A stretch of DNA of 8,991 nt, from assembly GCA_964559535.1 (NCBI GenBank), contig CAZLIC010000120.1, forward strand, positions 1 through 8,991. The letters are read 5' to 3'. The notes beneath the pieces were generated by a model. That model made no database searches, was not told the DNA's origin, and saw only the letters and a program-made list of their open reading frames with translations. A program made the position numbers and the translations under genes. Each line of letters begins with the position of its first letter. Within the stretch, counting starts at the first letter, position 1. Source of the DNA: CAZLIC01 sp964559535. GTDB taxonomy: Bacteria; Pseudomonadota; Alphaproteobacteria; Rhodobacterales; Rhodobacteraceae. This document shows positions 1 to 5,991 of the stretch, piece after piece.

Positions 1-67
1 GCCCCACCGCCAGCCGAACCACCGCCGACCCGATGAACCCACACCCGCCCGTCACTAGAATCTTCAT
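1..67 (-). CDS. rfbB: dTDP-glucose 4,6-dehydratase, N-terminal fragment (runs off left edge)
   Basis: RfbB/RmlB converts dTDP-D-glucose to dTDP-4-dehydro-6-deoxy-D-glucose, the second step of dTDP-L-rhamnose synthesis in the cytoplasm. Reading leftward from an ATG at 67, the 22 visible codons begin MKILVTGGCGFIGSAVV. This is the first beta strand and the TGGxGFIGS NAD-binding glycine motif of extended short-chain dehydrogenases. The fragment is too short to tell RmlB from other NAD-dependent sugar epimerases/dehydratases by itself. The call rests on this motif plus the rfbC gene 78 bp upstream in the same direction. A GGTGGG stretch about 4 nt before the ATG can serve as the ribosome-binding site. 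It probably belongs to the same transcript as the flippase and rfbC. The catalytic TDK and YxxxK residues lie outside the window. Confidence 0.85.
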   Translation of the reverse strand, partial: MKILVTGGCGFIGSAVVRLAVG

Positions 68-83
68 GCGCCCACCGGAGAAT

Positions 84-120
84 ATTTGCAGATTTGCAAC
101 CGCGATTTGCAGATTTGCAA
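84..120. repeat. Four ATTTGCA heptamers in two 16-bp direct repeats, in the rfbC-rfbB gap
   Basis: The 78-bp gap between rfbC and rfbB contains ATTTGCAGATTTGCAA twice, at 84-99 and 105-120, identical and 21 bp apart. Each copy holds two ATTTGCA heptamers 8 bp apart, so heptamers start at 84, 92, 105 and 113. The tract is AT-rich in very GC-rich surroundings. It ends 17 bp before the rfbB start codon (rfbB reads leftward). A 21-bp period is two helical turns, so equivalent motifs would face the same side of the DNA, as expected for a regulator binding array. The function is unknown. Confidence 0.8.
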
Positions 121-145
121 TCCGAGGCCGCGGGGAATGGCCACG

Positions 146-700
146 CTACACCTCGAACGGGCTGGTCCAGTCGCGCCAGCGCGGCGCCGCCATGTCCTTG
201 GCCGACAGCACCGGGGCGCCGTCCAGCGGCCAGCCGACCGCCAGATCCGGGTCGTCCCAGGCCACCGACCCGTCGCAGTCGGGCGCATAGGTGTCGCTGC
301 ACTTGTACTGCACCTCGGTGTCCGGCATCAGCGTCACGAACCCGTGCAGGAAGCCTTTGGGAACAAGCAGTTGACGGCCATTCTCGGGCGTCAGCTCGGC
401 CCCTGTCCAGCGCCCGAACCCGGCCGATCCGCGCCGCGCGTCCACAGCCACATCCCAGATCGCCCCGCGCGTGCAGCGCACCAGCTTGTCCTGCGCCCGC
501 GGCGGCCGCTGGAAGTGCAGCCCCCGCAGGGTGCCTTTTGCGGCCGAGAACGAATGGTTGTCTTGCACCCATTCAATCGAAATGCCGCCCGCAGCCAGCC
601 GCGGCGCGTTGAATGTCTCGCAAAACCAACCCCTTGCATCGCCAAACCGCGGCAGTGTAAGAATCAGTACACCGGGCAGCGGGGTCTCCTCGATCTGCAC
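146..700 (-). CDS. rfbC: dTDP-4-dehydrorhamnose 3,5-epimerase (RmlC)
   Basis: The enzyme epimerises C3 and C5 of dTDP-4-dehydro-6-deoxy-glucose to give dTDP-4-dehydro-L-rhamnose, the third step of dTDP-L-rhamnose synthesis, in the cytoplasm. At 184 residues it has the normal length of the cupin-fold RmlC family. Family motifs appear in order: WVQDNHSFSAAKGTLRGLHFQ region (45-64) with the catalytic base His62 and Arg59, KLVRCTRGAIWDVAVDAR (72-89), VPKGFLHGF (113-121), Tyr132 in QYKCSDTY, and DDPDLAVGWP (149-158), which carries the Asp of the His-Asp dyad. The start is GTG, placed by a strong GGGAGG Shine-Dalgarno sequence 5 nt upstream. The flippase gene ends only 12 bp upstream, so the two are almost surely co-transcribed, and rfbB follows. 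Confidence 0.96.
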   Translation of the reverse strand: MQIEETPLPGVLILTLPRFGDARGWFCETFNAPRLAAGGISIEWVQDNHSFSAAKGTLRGLHFQRPPRAQDKLVRCTRGAIWDVAVDARRGSAGFGRWTGAELTPENGRQLLVPKGFLHGFVTLMPDTEVQYKCSDTYAPDCDGSVAWDDPDLAVGWPLDGAPVLSAKDMAAPRWRDWTSPFEV

Positions 701-704
701 GCAA

Positions 705-711
705 ACCTCCC
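705..711 (-). promoter_or_regulatory. Shine-Dalgarno sequence fixing the GTG start of rfbC
   Basis: On the minus strand GGGAGGT lies 4 nt before the GTG at 700-698 (5 nt from the end of GGGAGG). It sits in the 12-bp gap after the flippase stop codon. No ATG in the frame is equally well placed, so this ribosome-binding site decides the rfbC start. Confidence 0.8.
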
Positions 712-712
712 T

Positions 713-2077
713 CTAAAGCCCAGAAACGGCCCCAGCGTTCCACCACAACGCCACTGCAATGGCAACCGCGGCAAAACCGAAGCCCATCCCATCGTGCCGC
801 GCGTCCCACACGCCATGACGACGCGCCAACCAGATGATGAGGGGGTGGGCCAGCGTCAACGCAATCCCTTGGCCTGCAAGGGCTCCGGTCAGCCCGCCGA
901 TCTCGGCCCCCGCCACGAACCCCGCCGACTGCAGCAGCGCCTTGGCCAGAAGCACCCAGAAGAACGCCCGCGAATCCCCCGCCGCCAGCGCCGCCTGGTC
1001 ATAGGTCATGCCCACCACCGCGGGCATCTGCGCACAGGCCACCAGCGTGATCACGGCCCCGGCCGCAGCATAGCGCGGGTCGTACAGCACCCCCACCAGC
1101 CAGGGGCCGATCAGCGCCATCATCGCCAGCAGGGCCAGCAACCCCGCCGTCATGCCTGCCCGCATCTTGCGCAACCGCGGAAGGTGCGCGGCCTTGGTGC
1201 CCGGCGGGTCGTCGCGGTACAGCGGGATCATCACCCGCATGGTCACGGCACCCCCCAGAAGCCACGGAAAAGACGCCAGAAAATACCCGATGTTGTACAG
1301 CCCCAGCTGATCCAGCGGCAGATAGGCCCCCAGCACCAGCCGGTCGCCTTGCGAAAGCACGAAACCGCAGATGGTGGACAAGAGGATCCACTTGCCGAAA
1401 TGCACCAGTTCACGGCCCGCCGCAGGCTCCCAGCGGAACCGGTTGGCGGGGCCGGGCAGGTACCGCCAGCACAGCGCCAGCTTGGCCACCGTCTGCACCA
1501 CCGCCCCCAGTGCCAGCGCCCAGACCGAACCGGTCGCCACCGCCAGCGCCACCATCGCCACGAGTCCAATGGCCTGCGCCACCAGGTCCAGTGCCGTGAC
1601 GCGACCCAGCAGCAGGTGGCGGTTCGCCGTGTCGATGCGCGTGGGGTTGAAACCGCCGATCAGCAGCGACAGCGCGGCCACCGGAATCAGCCCCGCCAGA
1701 TCGGGCGCCGCATAGAACTGCGCCACCGGGACCGCCAGCGCCGAGGCCCCCGCCCACAGAACCACCCCGCGGATCACCTGCAGGGTCCAGGCGGTGTTCA
1801 GGAAATCGGGGTCATCCCCGCGCGGGCTGCGCGAAATGGCGGGGCCGACCCCCATGTCGGACGCCATGCCCAGGCCCACCAGAACCACCGTCACCAGCGC
1901 CATCAACCCGAAGGCCTCGGGGAATAAGAGCCGCGCCAGAATCAGGTTCGACGCCAGCCGCAAAGCCTGCGCCCCGGCAAAGGCCACGGCGGTGATCGCC
2001 GATCCGCGCAGCGCACGGGCAAACAGGCCCTGTCCGGAAAAGGCAGAGGGTCCGGAAAAGGCAGAGGTCAGGCGCAT
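713..2077 (-). CDS. Wzx-type polysaccharide/oligosaccharide flippase (MOP superfamily)
   Basis: This is an integral inner-membrane protein expected to flip undecaprenyl-linked oligosaccharide units, or otherwise move polysaccharide, across the membrane. At 454 residues it has the usual size for the polysaccharide-synthesis flippase family. About 12-14 hydrophobic segments can be seen, and the N-terminal pattern (SNLILARLLFPEAFGLMALV, then GLGMASDMGVGPAI) is typical of the family, as is the central SQGDRLVLGAYLPLDQLGLYNIGY segment. I chose the ATG at 2077, with GGGGA about 7 nt upstream. The frame stays open to an upstream ATG at 2257, but those 60 residues are polar, low in membrane character and cover the divergent promoter region. 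The N-terminus holds a hexapeptide duplication (SAFSGP-SAFSGQ). It heads the rfbC-rfbB transcript and diverges from a glycosyltransferase. The substrate cannot be read from sequence. A lipid II-type flippase is less likely in this context. Confidence 0.88.
   Translation of the reverse strand: MRLTSAFSGPSAFSGQGLFARALRGSAITAVAFAGAQALRLASNLILARLLFPEAFGLMALVTVVLVGLGMASDMGVGPAISRSPRGDDPDFLNTAWTLQVIRGVVLWAGASALAVPVAQFYAAPDLAGLIPVAALSLLIGGFNPTRIDTANRHLLLGRVTALDLVAQAIGLVAMVALAVATGSVWALALGAVVQTVAKLALCWRYLPGPANRFRWEPAAGRELVHFGKWILLSTICGFVLSQGDRLVLGAYLPLDQLGLYNIGYFLASFPWLLGGAVTMRVMIPLYRDDPPGTKAAHLPRLRKMRAGMTAGLLALLAMMALIGPWLVGVLYDPRYAAAGAVITLVACAQMPAVVGMTYDQAALAAGDSRAFFWVLLAKALLQSAGFVAGAEIGGLTGALAGQGIALTLAHPLIIWLARRHGVWDARHDGMGFGFAAVAIAVALWWNAGAVSGL
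2032..2067. repeat. Perfect 18-bp tandem duplication inside the flippase N-terminus
   Basis: The unit GTCCGGAAAAGGCAGAGG occurs twice head to tail (2032-2049 and 2050-2067). In the flippase frame it encodes SAFSGP followed by SAFSGQ at residues 5-16, so the reading frame is kept. The copies are identical at the DNA level, which points to a recent slippage or duplication event. It lies before the first membrane segment, where extra residues are probably tolerated. Confidence 0.9.
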
Positions 2078-2101
2078 CGCATCCCCGCTGGCGGCGCCGG
2101 A

Positions 2102-2130
2102 CCCTAGGGTTGCCTTGCGCCTGTCGTCAA
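2102..2130 (-). promoter_or_regulatory. Possible sigma-70-type promoter for flippase-rfbC-rfbB
   Basis: On the minus strand TTGACG (2130-2125) is followed after 17 bp by CTAGGG (2107-2102). The -35 matches 5 of 6 consensus bases. The -10 is poor, though weak -10 boxes are common in GC-rich alphaproteobacteria. Transcription would begin near 2095, about 18 nt before the ATG at 2077. This is a motif match only. Confidence 0.3.
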
Positions 2131-2192
2131 CCGCAGCCCAGGGAAACAGCCCGTTGCCGCTGCCTCGCTTCCTTGCACAGGCGCCTTCAACT

Positions 2193-2207
2193 TGGCACAA
2201 GTGTTGC
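2193..2207 (+). promoter_or_regulatory. Candidate sigma-54 (-24/-12) promoter upstream of the glycosyltransferase
   Basis: The sequence TGGCACAAGTGTTGC keeps the invariant GG (2194-2195) and GC (2206-2207) with exactly 10 bp between them. It matches the consensus TGGCACG-N4-TTGCW at TGGCAC and TTGC, differing only at the G after TGGCAC and at the final W (here G). Transcription would start near 2219, about 37 nt before the glycosyltransferase ATG at 2256. A sigma-54 promoter needs an enhancer-binding activator, and no such gene is in the window. Confidence 0.55.
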
Positions 2208-2255
2208 GGGATCCGGGTCAGCGCCCCGGCGATCCCTGCAGCACCGGACCTGCAC

Positions 2256-3461
2256 ATGAAAATCGCCTACCTTGTGAACACCTACCCGCGCGCGTCGCAT
2301 ACCTTCATCCGGCGCGAGATCGCGGCGATGGAGCGGCAGGGTTTTGCCGTGCACCGTTTTGCCATGCGGTCGGACCGGGACGCGCTGAAGGACCCTGCCG
2401 ATCTGGCCGAGGACATGCGGACCGAGCATGTGCTGAAGGCCGGCAAGGTGGCGCTGGCGCGGGCGGGGCTGGCGGGCCTGCGGGGCCGGGCGCTGGGGTT
2501 GCTGCGCGACTGTGCGGCGCGGGGGCGGGCGGGCGGTGACGGCACCGGGGGGCTGGCGCGGCATCTGGTCTATCTGGCCGAGGCCGCGCATGTGGCCCGC
2601 CGCTGCCGTAACCTTGGCATCATGCATCTGCACGCCCATTTCGGAACCAACTCGGCCACGGTTGCCATGCTGGCGCATGCGCTGGGCGGCCCGGCCTGGA
2701 GCTTCACTGCGCACGGCCCCGAAGAGTTCGACGCCCCGCGTGCCCTGGCGCTGGACATCAAGCTGCGCGAGGCGGCCTTTGCCGTGGCGGTGTCGTCCTT
2801 CGGACGCAGCCAGTTGTGCCGATGGGCGCCGCATGAGGTGTGGGGGCGCATGCATGTGGTGCACTGCGGCATTGAACCGGCCCGGTTCCCTGACCCGGCG
2901 CCGATGCCGCAAGGCGGGCCGCAACTGGTGGCCGTGGGCCGGTTTGCCGAACAGAAGGGGTTTGGCGTGCTGATCCAGGCGCTGGGCATGGCGGCGCCGG
3001 GGTTGCCCGGGCTGCGGCTGGTGCTGGTGGGCGACGGGCCGTTGCGCGGGGCGCTGCAGGCGCAGGCCGCGTCGCTGGGTGTGTCAGACCGTGTGACCTT
3101 TGCGGGCTGGCAGGACGAAGCCGGGGTGCGGGCCGCGCTGGCGGGGGCGCAGGCACTGGCGCTGCCGTCCTTCGCCGAGGGTCTGCCGGTGGTGGCGATG
3201 GAGGCGATGGCGGCGGGGCGGCCGGTGATCGGCACGCTGATTGCGGGCATCCCGGAACTGGTGATTCCGGGCGATACCGGCTGGCTGGTGCCTGCGGGCG
3301 ATGCGGCGGCGCTGGCGGGGGCCATTTCGGCGCTGGCAGCCACGCCGCCCGGCGCGTTGCAGGCGATGGGCGCCGCGGCACGTGCACGGGCGCTGGCCCG
3401 GCATGATGTGGACATCAGCGCGGAACAGCTGGGGGCACTGATCCGCGCTGCGGCTGGCTGA
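2256..3461 (+). CDS. Glycosyltransferase, GT4-type (GT-B fold)
   Basis: This retaining-type transferase is predicted to add a sugar from a nucleotide-sugar donor to a lipid-linked glycan at the cytoplasmic face. It has 401 residues. The N-terminal acceptor domain starts MKIAYLVNTYPRASHTFIRRE, typical of WcaL-like exopolysaccharide transferases, and contains HLHAHFG (124-130) and FTAHGPEEFD (150-159). The C-terminal donor domain has VAVGRFAEQKG (225-235, with Arg229 and Lys234), LVLVGDGPLR (255-264) and the E-x7-E motif at Glu308/Glu316 in FAEGLPVVAMEAM. The start is the ATG at 2256. The frame is open further left to 1794, but that extension lies inside the flippase gene and does not resemble the family. 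The upstream ribosome-binding site is weak. The gene diverges from the flippase-rfb block and converges with dprA. Donor and linkage cannot be told from sequence. Confidence 0.93.
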   Translation: MKIAYLVNTYPRASHTFIRREIAAMERQGFAVHRFAMRSDRDALKDPADLAEDMRTEHVLKAGKVALARAGLAGLRGRALGLLRDCAARGRAGGDGTGGLARHLVYLAEAAHVARRCRNLGIMHLHAHFGTNSATVAMLAHALGGPAWSFTAHGPEEFDAPRALALDIKLREAAFAVAVSSFGRSQLCRWAPHEVWGRMHVVHCGIEPARFPDPAPMPQGGPQLVAVGRFAEQKGFGVLIQALGMAAPGLPGLRLVLVGDGPLRGALQAQAASLGVSDRVTFAGWQDEAGVRAALAGAQALALPSFAEGLPVVAMEAMAAGRPVIGTLIAGIPELVIPGDTGWLVPAGDAAALAGAISALAATPPGALQAMGAAARARALARHDVDISAEQLGALIRAAAG

Positions 3462-3479
3462 GGCGGCGCAGGTGTGCAG

Positions 3480-4631
3480 TCAGCCCACGCGGGCCAGCAT
3501 GCCGCCCGCCTGCCGTTCGATCCGGCCCTCCAACTCCATCGTCACCAGTTCGGCGGCCACGGCGGCGGCGGGAAGCGACAGGTCGCGGATCAGTTGGTCT
3601 TCGGGCACCGGGCTGGGGCCAAGGCGCGCCAGGATCTGGCCGTGCAGGGCCGCGGTTTCGGCCAGCGCACGCGGTGCGGCAACCGGCGGGCGCGCGGCGG
3701 CGCGCGGCGCCATGGCGGCGGGTTGCGGGGCAACCGCCAGACGCCCCAGCGCGTCAATCACATCGGCGGGGCTGCGCACCAGCACGGCGCCATCGCGGAT
3801 CAGGTGGTTGCAGCCTTCGGCGCGGGCGTCCATCGGGTGGCCCGGCACCGCCAGCACCTCGCGTCCGATGTCCAGCGCGGCGCGCGCGGTCAGCAATGAG
3901 CCCGATCTTGCCGCGGCCTCAACCACCACCACCGCGCGCGACAGGCCCGCGATCAGCCGGTTGCGCTGCGGGAAGTGGCGCGTCTGCGGCTCGGTCCCCA
4001 TGGCGTTTTCCGAGATGCGGCAGCCCTGCGCGGCGATGTCTGCCGCAAGCGCCGCGTTCTCGGGCGGGTAGACCACGTCCACCCCGCCTGCCATCACGGC
4101 GACGGTACCCCCGGCCAGCGCCGCGCGGTGCGCCTCGGCATCAATGCCGCGGGCCAGGCCGGACACCACCGCAAAGCCCGCGGTTGACAGACCTTCGGAC
4201 AGACGGCGGGCCATGCGCAGGCCCAGGGATGACGCATTGCGGGCACCCACCAGCGCCACCGACGGGCGGTTCAGCTGGGCCGCATCGCCGATAACCCACA
4301 GGATGGGTGGCGCGTCGGACAGCGGCAGGAAGGCTGTGGGATAGTCCGCCTCGCCCCGGCACAGAAGGCGGGCGCCTGCCGCGCGGGCGGCGGCAATTTC
4401 GGCGCGCACCACGCCTTCGGGGCAGGGGGCATAGTTTTCCACCCCGGCCGCGGCGGCGATGCCCGGCAGGGCGGCCAGTGCGGCGGCGGCGGACCCATGG
4501 TCCCCCATCAGGCGGTGGAAGGTGGCAGGCCCCACCCGGCGCGACCGGATCAGGCGCAGCCAATCAAAACGGTCCTGGCTGCCCGAGGGGGCATCATAGG
4601 GGGCGGGCGGTTCGTCGAAACCGTCGGGCAT
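3480..4631 (-). CDS. dprA: DNA-processing protein DprA (Smf)
   Basis: DprA binds incoming single-stranded DNA in the cytoplasm and loads RecA on it during natural transformation. In Rhodobacter capsulatus it is also needed for uptake of gene transfer agent DNA. The 383-residue protein shows an N-terminal helical/helix-hairpin-helix-like region (about 21-60) and the Rossmann-like DprA domain (about 100-290). The latter contains VALVGARNAS (125-134), VSGLARGIDAEAHRAAL (156-172), the glycine loop GGTVAVMAGGVDVVYPPEN (174-192), GTEPQTRHFPQRNRLIAGLS (212-231) and EAAARSGSLLTA (238-249). A C-terminal winged-helix domain follows (about 325-380), as in most proteobacterial DprA. The ATG at 4631 was chosen because the open frame further upstream (to 4868) encodes Arg-rich non-family sequence and overlaps the divergent terB gene. 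No strong Shine-Dalgarno precedes it. It ends 18 bp from the convergent glycosyltransferase. Confidence 0.96.
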   Translation of the reverse strand: MPDGFDEPPAPYDAPSGSQDRFDWLRLIRSRRVGPATFHRLMGDHGSAAAALAALPGIAAAAGVENYAPCPEGVVRAEIAAARAAGARLLCRGEADYPTAFLPLSDAPPILWVIGDAAQLNRPSVALVGARNASSLGLRMARRLSEGLSTAGFAVVSGLARGIDAEAHRAALAGGTVAVMAGGVDVVYPPENAALAADIAAQGCRISENAMGTEPQTRHFPQRNRLIAGLSRAVVVVEAAARSGSLLTARAALDIGREVLAVPGHPMDARAEGCNHLIRDGAVLVRSPADVIDALGRLAVAPQPAAMAPRAAARPPVAAPRALAETAALHGQILARLGPSPVPEDQLIRDLSLPAAAVAAELVTMELEGRIERQAGGMLARVG

Positions 4632-4659
4632 GGGCGTGTGATTCCGTGACAGCGGCTTT

Positions 4660-4683
4660 GGCCGTACTTGCGGCCGTATTTGC
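4660..4683. repeat. 12-bp tandem repeat in the dprA-terB divergent region
   Basis: GGCCGTACTTGC (4660-4671) is followed directly by GGCCGTATTTGC (4672-4683), with one mismatch. The pair lies 29 bp before the dprA start codon (dprA reads leftward) and about 104 bp before terB. Its position would suit a regulator site for dprA. It may also be chance duplication. Confidence 0.5.
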
Positions 4684-4700
4684 GCCACGATGACGCCGCA

Positions 4701-4708
4701 TTGGTTAA
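4701..4708 (-). promoter_or_regulatory. Possible CtrA half-site upstream of dprA
   Basis: On the minus strand TTAACCAA matches 7 of 8 bases of the TTAACCAT half-site described for the alphaproteobacterial response regulator CtrA, 70 bp before the dprA ATG. CtrA is known to control competence-like and gene-transfer-agent genes in Rhodobacter. A second half-site at proper spacing (TTAA-N7-TTAA) is not present, so this is a weak call. Confidence 0.22.
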
Positions 4709-4749
4709 CGGTGTCTGAATCGGAACGCACCCGCCGACGAAATCTATGG

Positions 4750-4778
4750 TTGGCGCGGCGCGGCGGCCTGCCTATATC
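4750..4778 (+). promoter_or_regulatory. Candidate promoter for terB, giving a leaderless or near-leaderless mRNA
   Basis: TTGGCG (4750-4755) and TATATC (4773-4778) are separated by exactly 17 bp, each matching 4 of 6 consensus bases. The -10 is the best AT-rich hexamer in this divergent region. Transcription would normally start 6-8 nt downstream, at about 4784-4787, while the terB ATG begins at 4787. No purine-rich ribosome-binding site precedes that ATG, which fits leaderless translation. Confidence 0.5.
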
Positions 4779-4786
4779 GAACCAAG

Positions 4787-5224
4787 ATGTTCGATGCCCT
4801 GCTGCGCCGTCTTTCCCAGCCCGCATCCGGCCGCCTGCCCGAGGCAGATGCGCGGCTGGCATTGGCATGCCTGCTGGTGCGGGTGGCGCGGTCGGACGGG
4901 CAGTATGCGCAGGCCGAGGCGCGGCGGATCGACCGGGTGCTGACGGCGCGGCACGGGCTTTCGCCTTTTGCCGCAGCGGGCTTGCGCGCCGAGGCCGAGG
5001 CGATGGAGGCCGCGGCGCCCGACACCGTACGGTTTACCCGCGCGCTGAAAGAGGCGGTCACGCTGGAGGACCGCGCGGCACTGGTCGAGGCGATGTGGGC
5101 GGTGGCGTTGGCCGATGGCGACCGTGGGGCCGATGAAGAGCAGGTGATCCGCATGGTGACGTCTCTGCTTGGCCTGACCGACCGCGAATCGGCTCTGGCC
5201 CGGCAGCGGGCCGAGCGGGCATGA
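4787..5224 (+). CDS. TerB-family (tellurite resistance TerB-like) protein
   Basis: This is a small soluble all-helical protein of 145 residues with the two-fold TerB/DUF-type repeat. The half at about 25-55 contains VARSDGQYAQAEARRIDRVL, and the half at about 100-130 contains VALADGDRGADEEQVIRMV. Each has an acidic SDG/ADG turn followed by glutamates, the kind of residues that bind divalent metal in TerB-fold proteins. It has no signal peptide and no membrane segment. Despite the family name, a role in tellurite resistance should not be assumed; many stand-alone members have no known function. The start is fixed by the MFDALLRRL opening and by the promoter placed directly before it. It overlaps the next gene by 4 bp (ATGA), so the two are translationally coupled. 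It diverges from dprA. Confidence 0.85.
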   Translation: MFDALLRRLSQPASGRLPEADARLALACLLVRVARSDGQYAQAEARRIDRVLTARHGLSPFAAAGLRAEAEAMEAAAPDTVRFTRALKEAVTLEDRAALVEAMWAVALADGDRGADEEQVIRMVTSLLGLTDRESALARQRAERA

Positions 5225-5991
5225 TTGCCAGCCTGGGCATGTACGACCTGCCAGCGCTGAAAGCGGACAACGATACGCTGTGGGCGCTTGTGCGCGACGC
5301 CCTGCGCATGCGGGGCGTGCCTGCGCCCGATGCGCTGACGCGCGGGGCGGGCGCCTTCTGGCAGGCCTGGCAGGACCCGGCGCTGGTGCTGAGCCAGACC
5401 TGTGGCTATCCGTTCCGGGCGCGCCTGCACGGGCAGGTGACGCTGGTGGGAACGCCGGATTTCGGCGTGCCGGGCTGTGCACCCGGGCATTATCGCAGCG
5501 TCTATGTGGTGCGGGCCGACGACCCGCGCGCGACAGTCGAAGATTTCGATGGCGCGGCACTGGCCTGGAACGAGGCCTTGTCGCAATCGGGCTGGGCTGC
5601 GCCGAACACCGATGCGGCCCGCCGCGGTATTGCCTTCCGGGCAGGGCCCGAGACAGGGGCACATGCGCATTCGGCCCGCGCGGTGGCCGAGGGGCGGGCC
5701 GACATTGCGGCGCTGGATGCGGTGACCTGGACGCTGCTGACAGAGCATGGGTTGGCGCCCGGGGGGCTGCGCGTGCTGGATGCCACCCCGCCGACGCCGG
5801 GTCTGCCCTACATTGCCGGGCCGGGTGCAGACGGTGCCGCCGTGTTTGACGCCGTGGCTGGGGCCATTGCCGCGCTGCCTGCCGCATCCCGTGCGCGGCT
5901 TCATCTGCATGGCATCGTGCGTATCCCCGTCGCCGATTACCTGTCGGTGCCAAACCCGCCGCCGCCTGCCCGTTTCGCGCAATCAGGCTGA
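5221..5991 (+). CDS. PhnD-like substrate-binding-fold protein without a signal peptide
   Basis: This 256-residue protein resembles the phosphate/phosphite/phosphonate binding family (PhnD, type 2 periplasmic-binding fold). Visible hallmarks are the first strand and helix (ASLGMYDLPALKADNDTLWALVRDAL, split over 3-28), LSQTCGYPF (58-66), FGVPGCAPGHYRSVYVVRADDP (81-102) and the ligand-loop region GAHAHSARAVAEGRADIAALD (146-166) followed by VTW. The fold starts at residue 2, so there is no export signal. The 28 in-frame codons upstream, back to a stop at 5134-5136, contain no start codon and no hydrophobic run, so a missed signal peptide is unlikely. No phosphonate permease or ATPase is nearby. 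It is translationally coupled to terB by an ATGA overlap. It probably binds a small anion or metabolite in the cytoplasm, but the ligand is unknown. Confidence 0.82.
   Translation: MIASLGMYDLPALKADNDTLWALVRDALRMRGVPAPDALTRGAGAFWQAWQDPALVLSQTCGYPFRARLHGQVTLVGTPDFGVPGCAPGHYRSVYVVRADDPRATVEDFDGAALAWNEALSQSGWAAPNTDAARRGIAFRAGPETGAHAHSARAVAEGRADIAALDAVTWTLLTEHGLAPGGLRVLDATPPTPGLPYIAGPGADGAAVFDAVAGAIAALPAASRARLHLHGIVRIPVADYLSVPNPPPPARFAQSG

Noticed and set aside
84..120. CRISPR array or replication iterons
   Set aside because: Only two 16-bp units with a 5-bp spacer are present, with no cas or rep gene. The spacing is far too short for CRISPR.
86..1927. A 613-codon plus-strand open frame
   Set aside because: It lies antisense to rfbC and the flippase, is dominated by Arg, His, Gln and Pro, and resembles no family. 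It is a shadow frame of high-GC genes.
1794..2255. N-terminal extension of the glycosyltransferase
   Set aside because: The extra 154 residues overlap the flippase on the opposite strand and the divergent promoter. Family homology begins exactly at the ATG at 2256.
2078..2257. 60-residue upstream extension of the flippase
   Set aside because: It covers the promoter region and has no membrane character. The ATG at 2077 has a usable ribosome-binding site.
3462..3479. Bidirectional terminator between the convergent glycosyltransferase and dprA
   Set aside because: The gap is 18 bp and I could find no convincing hairpin with a U-tract on either strand.
4632..4868. 79-residue upstream extension of DprA
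   Set aside because: The sequence is Arg-rich and unlike the family, and overlaps the divergent terB start.
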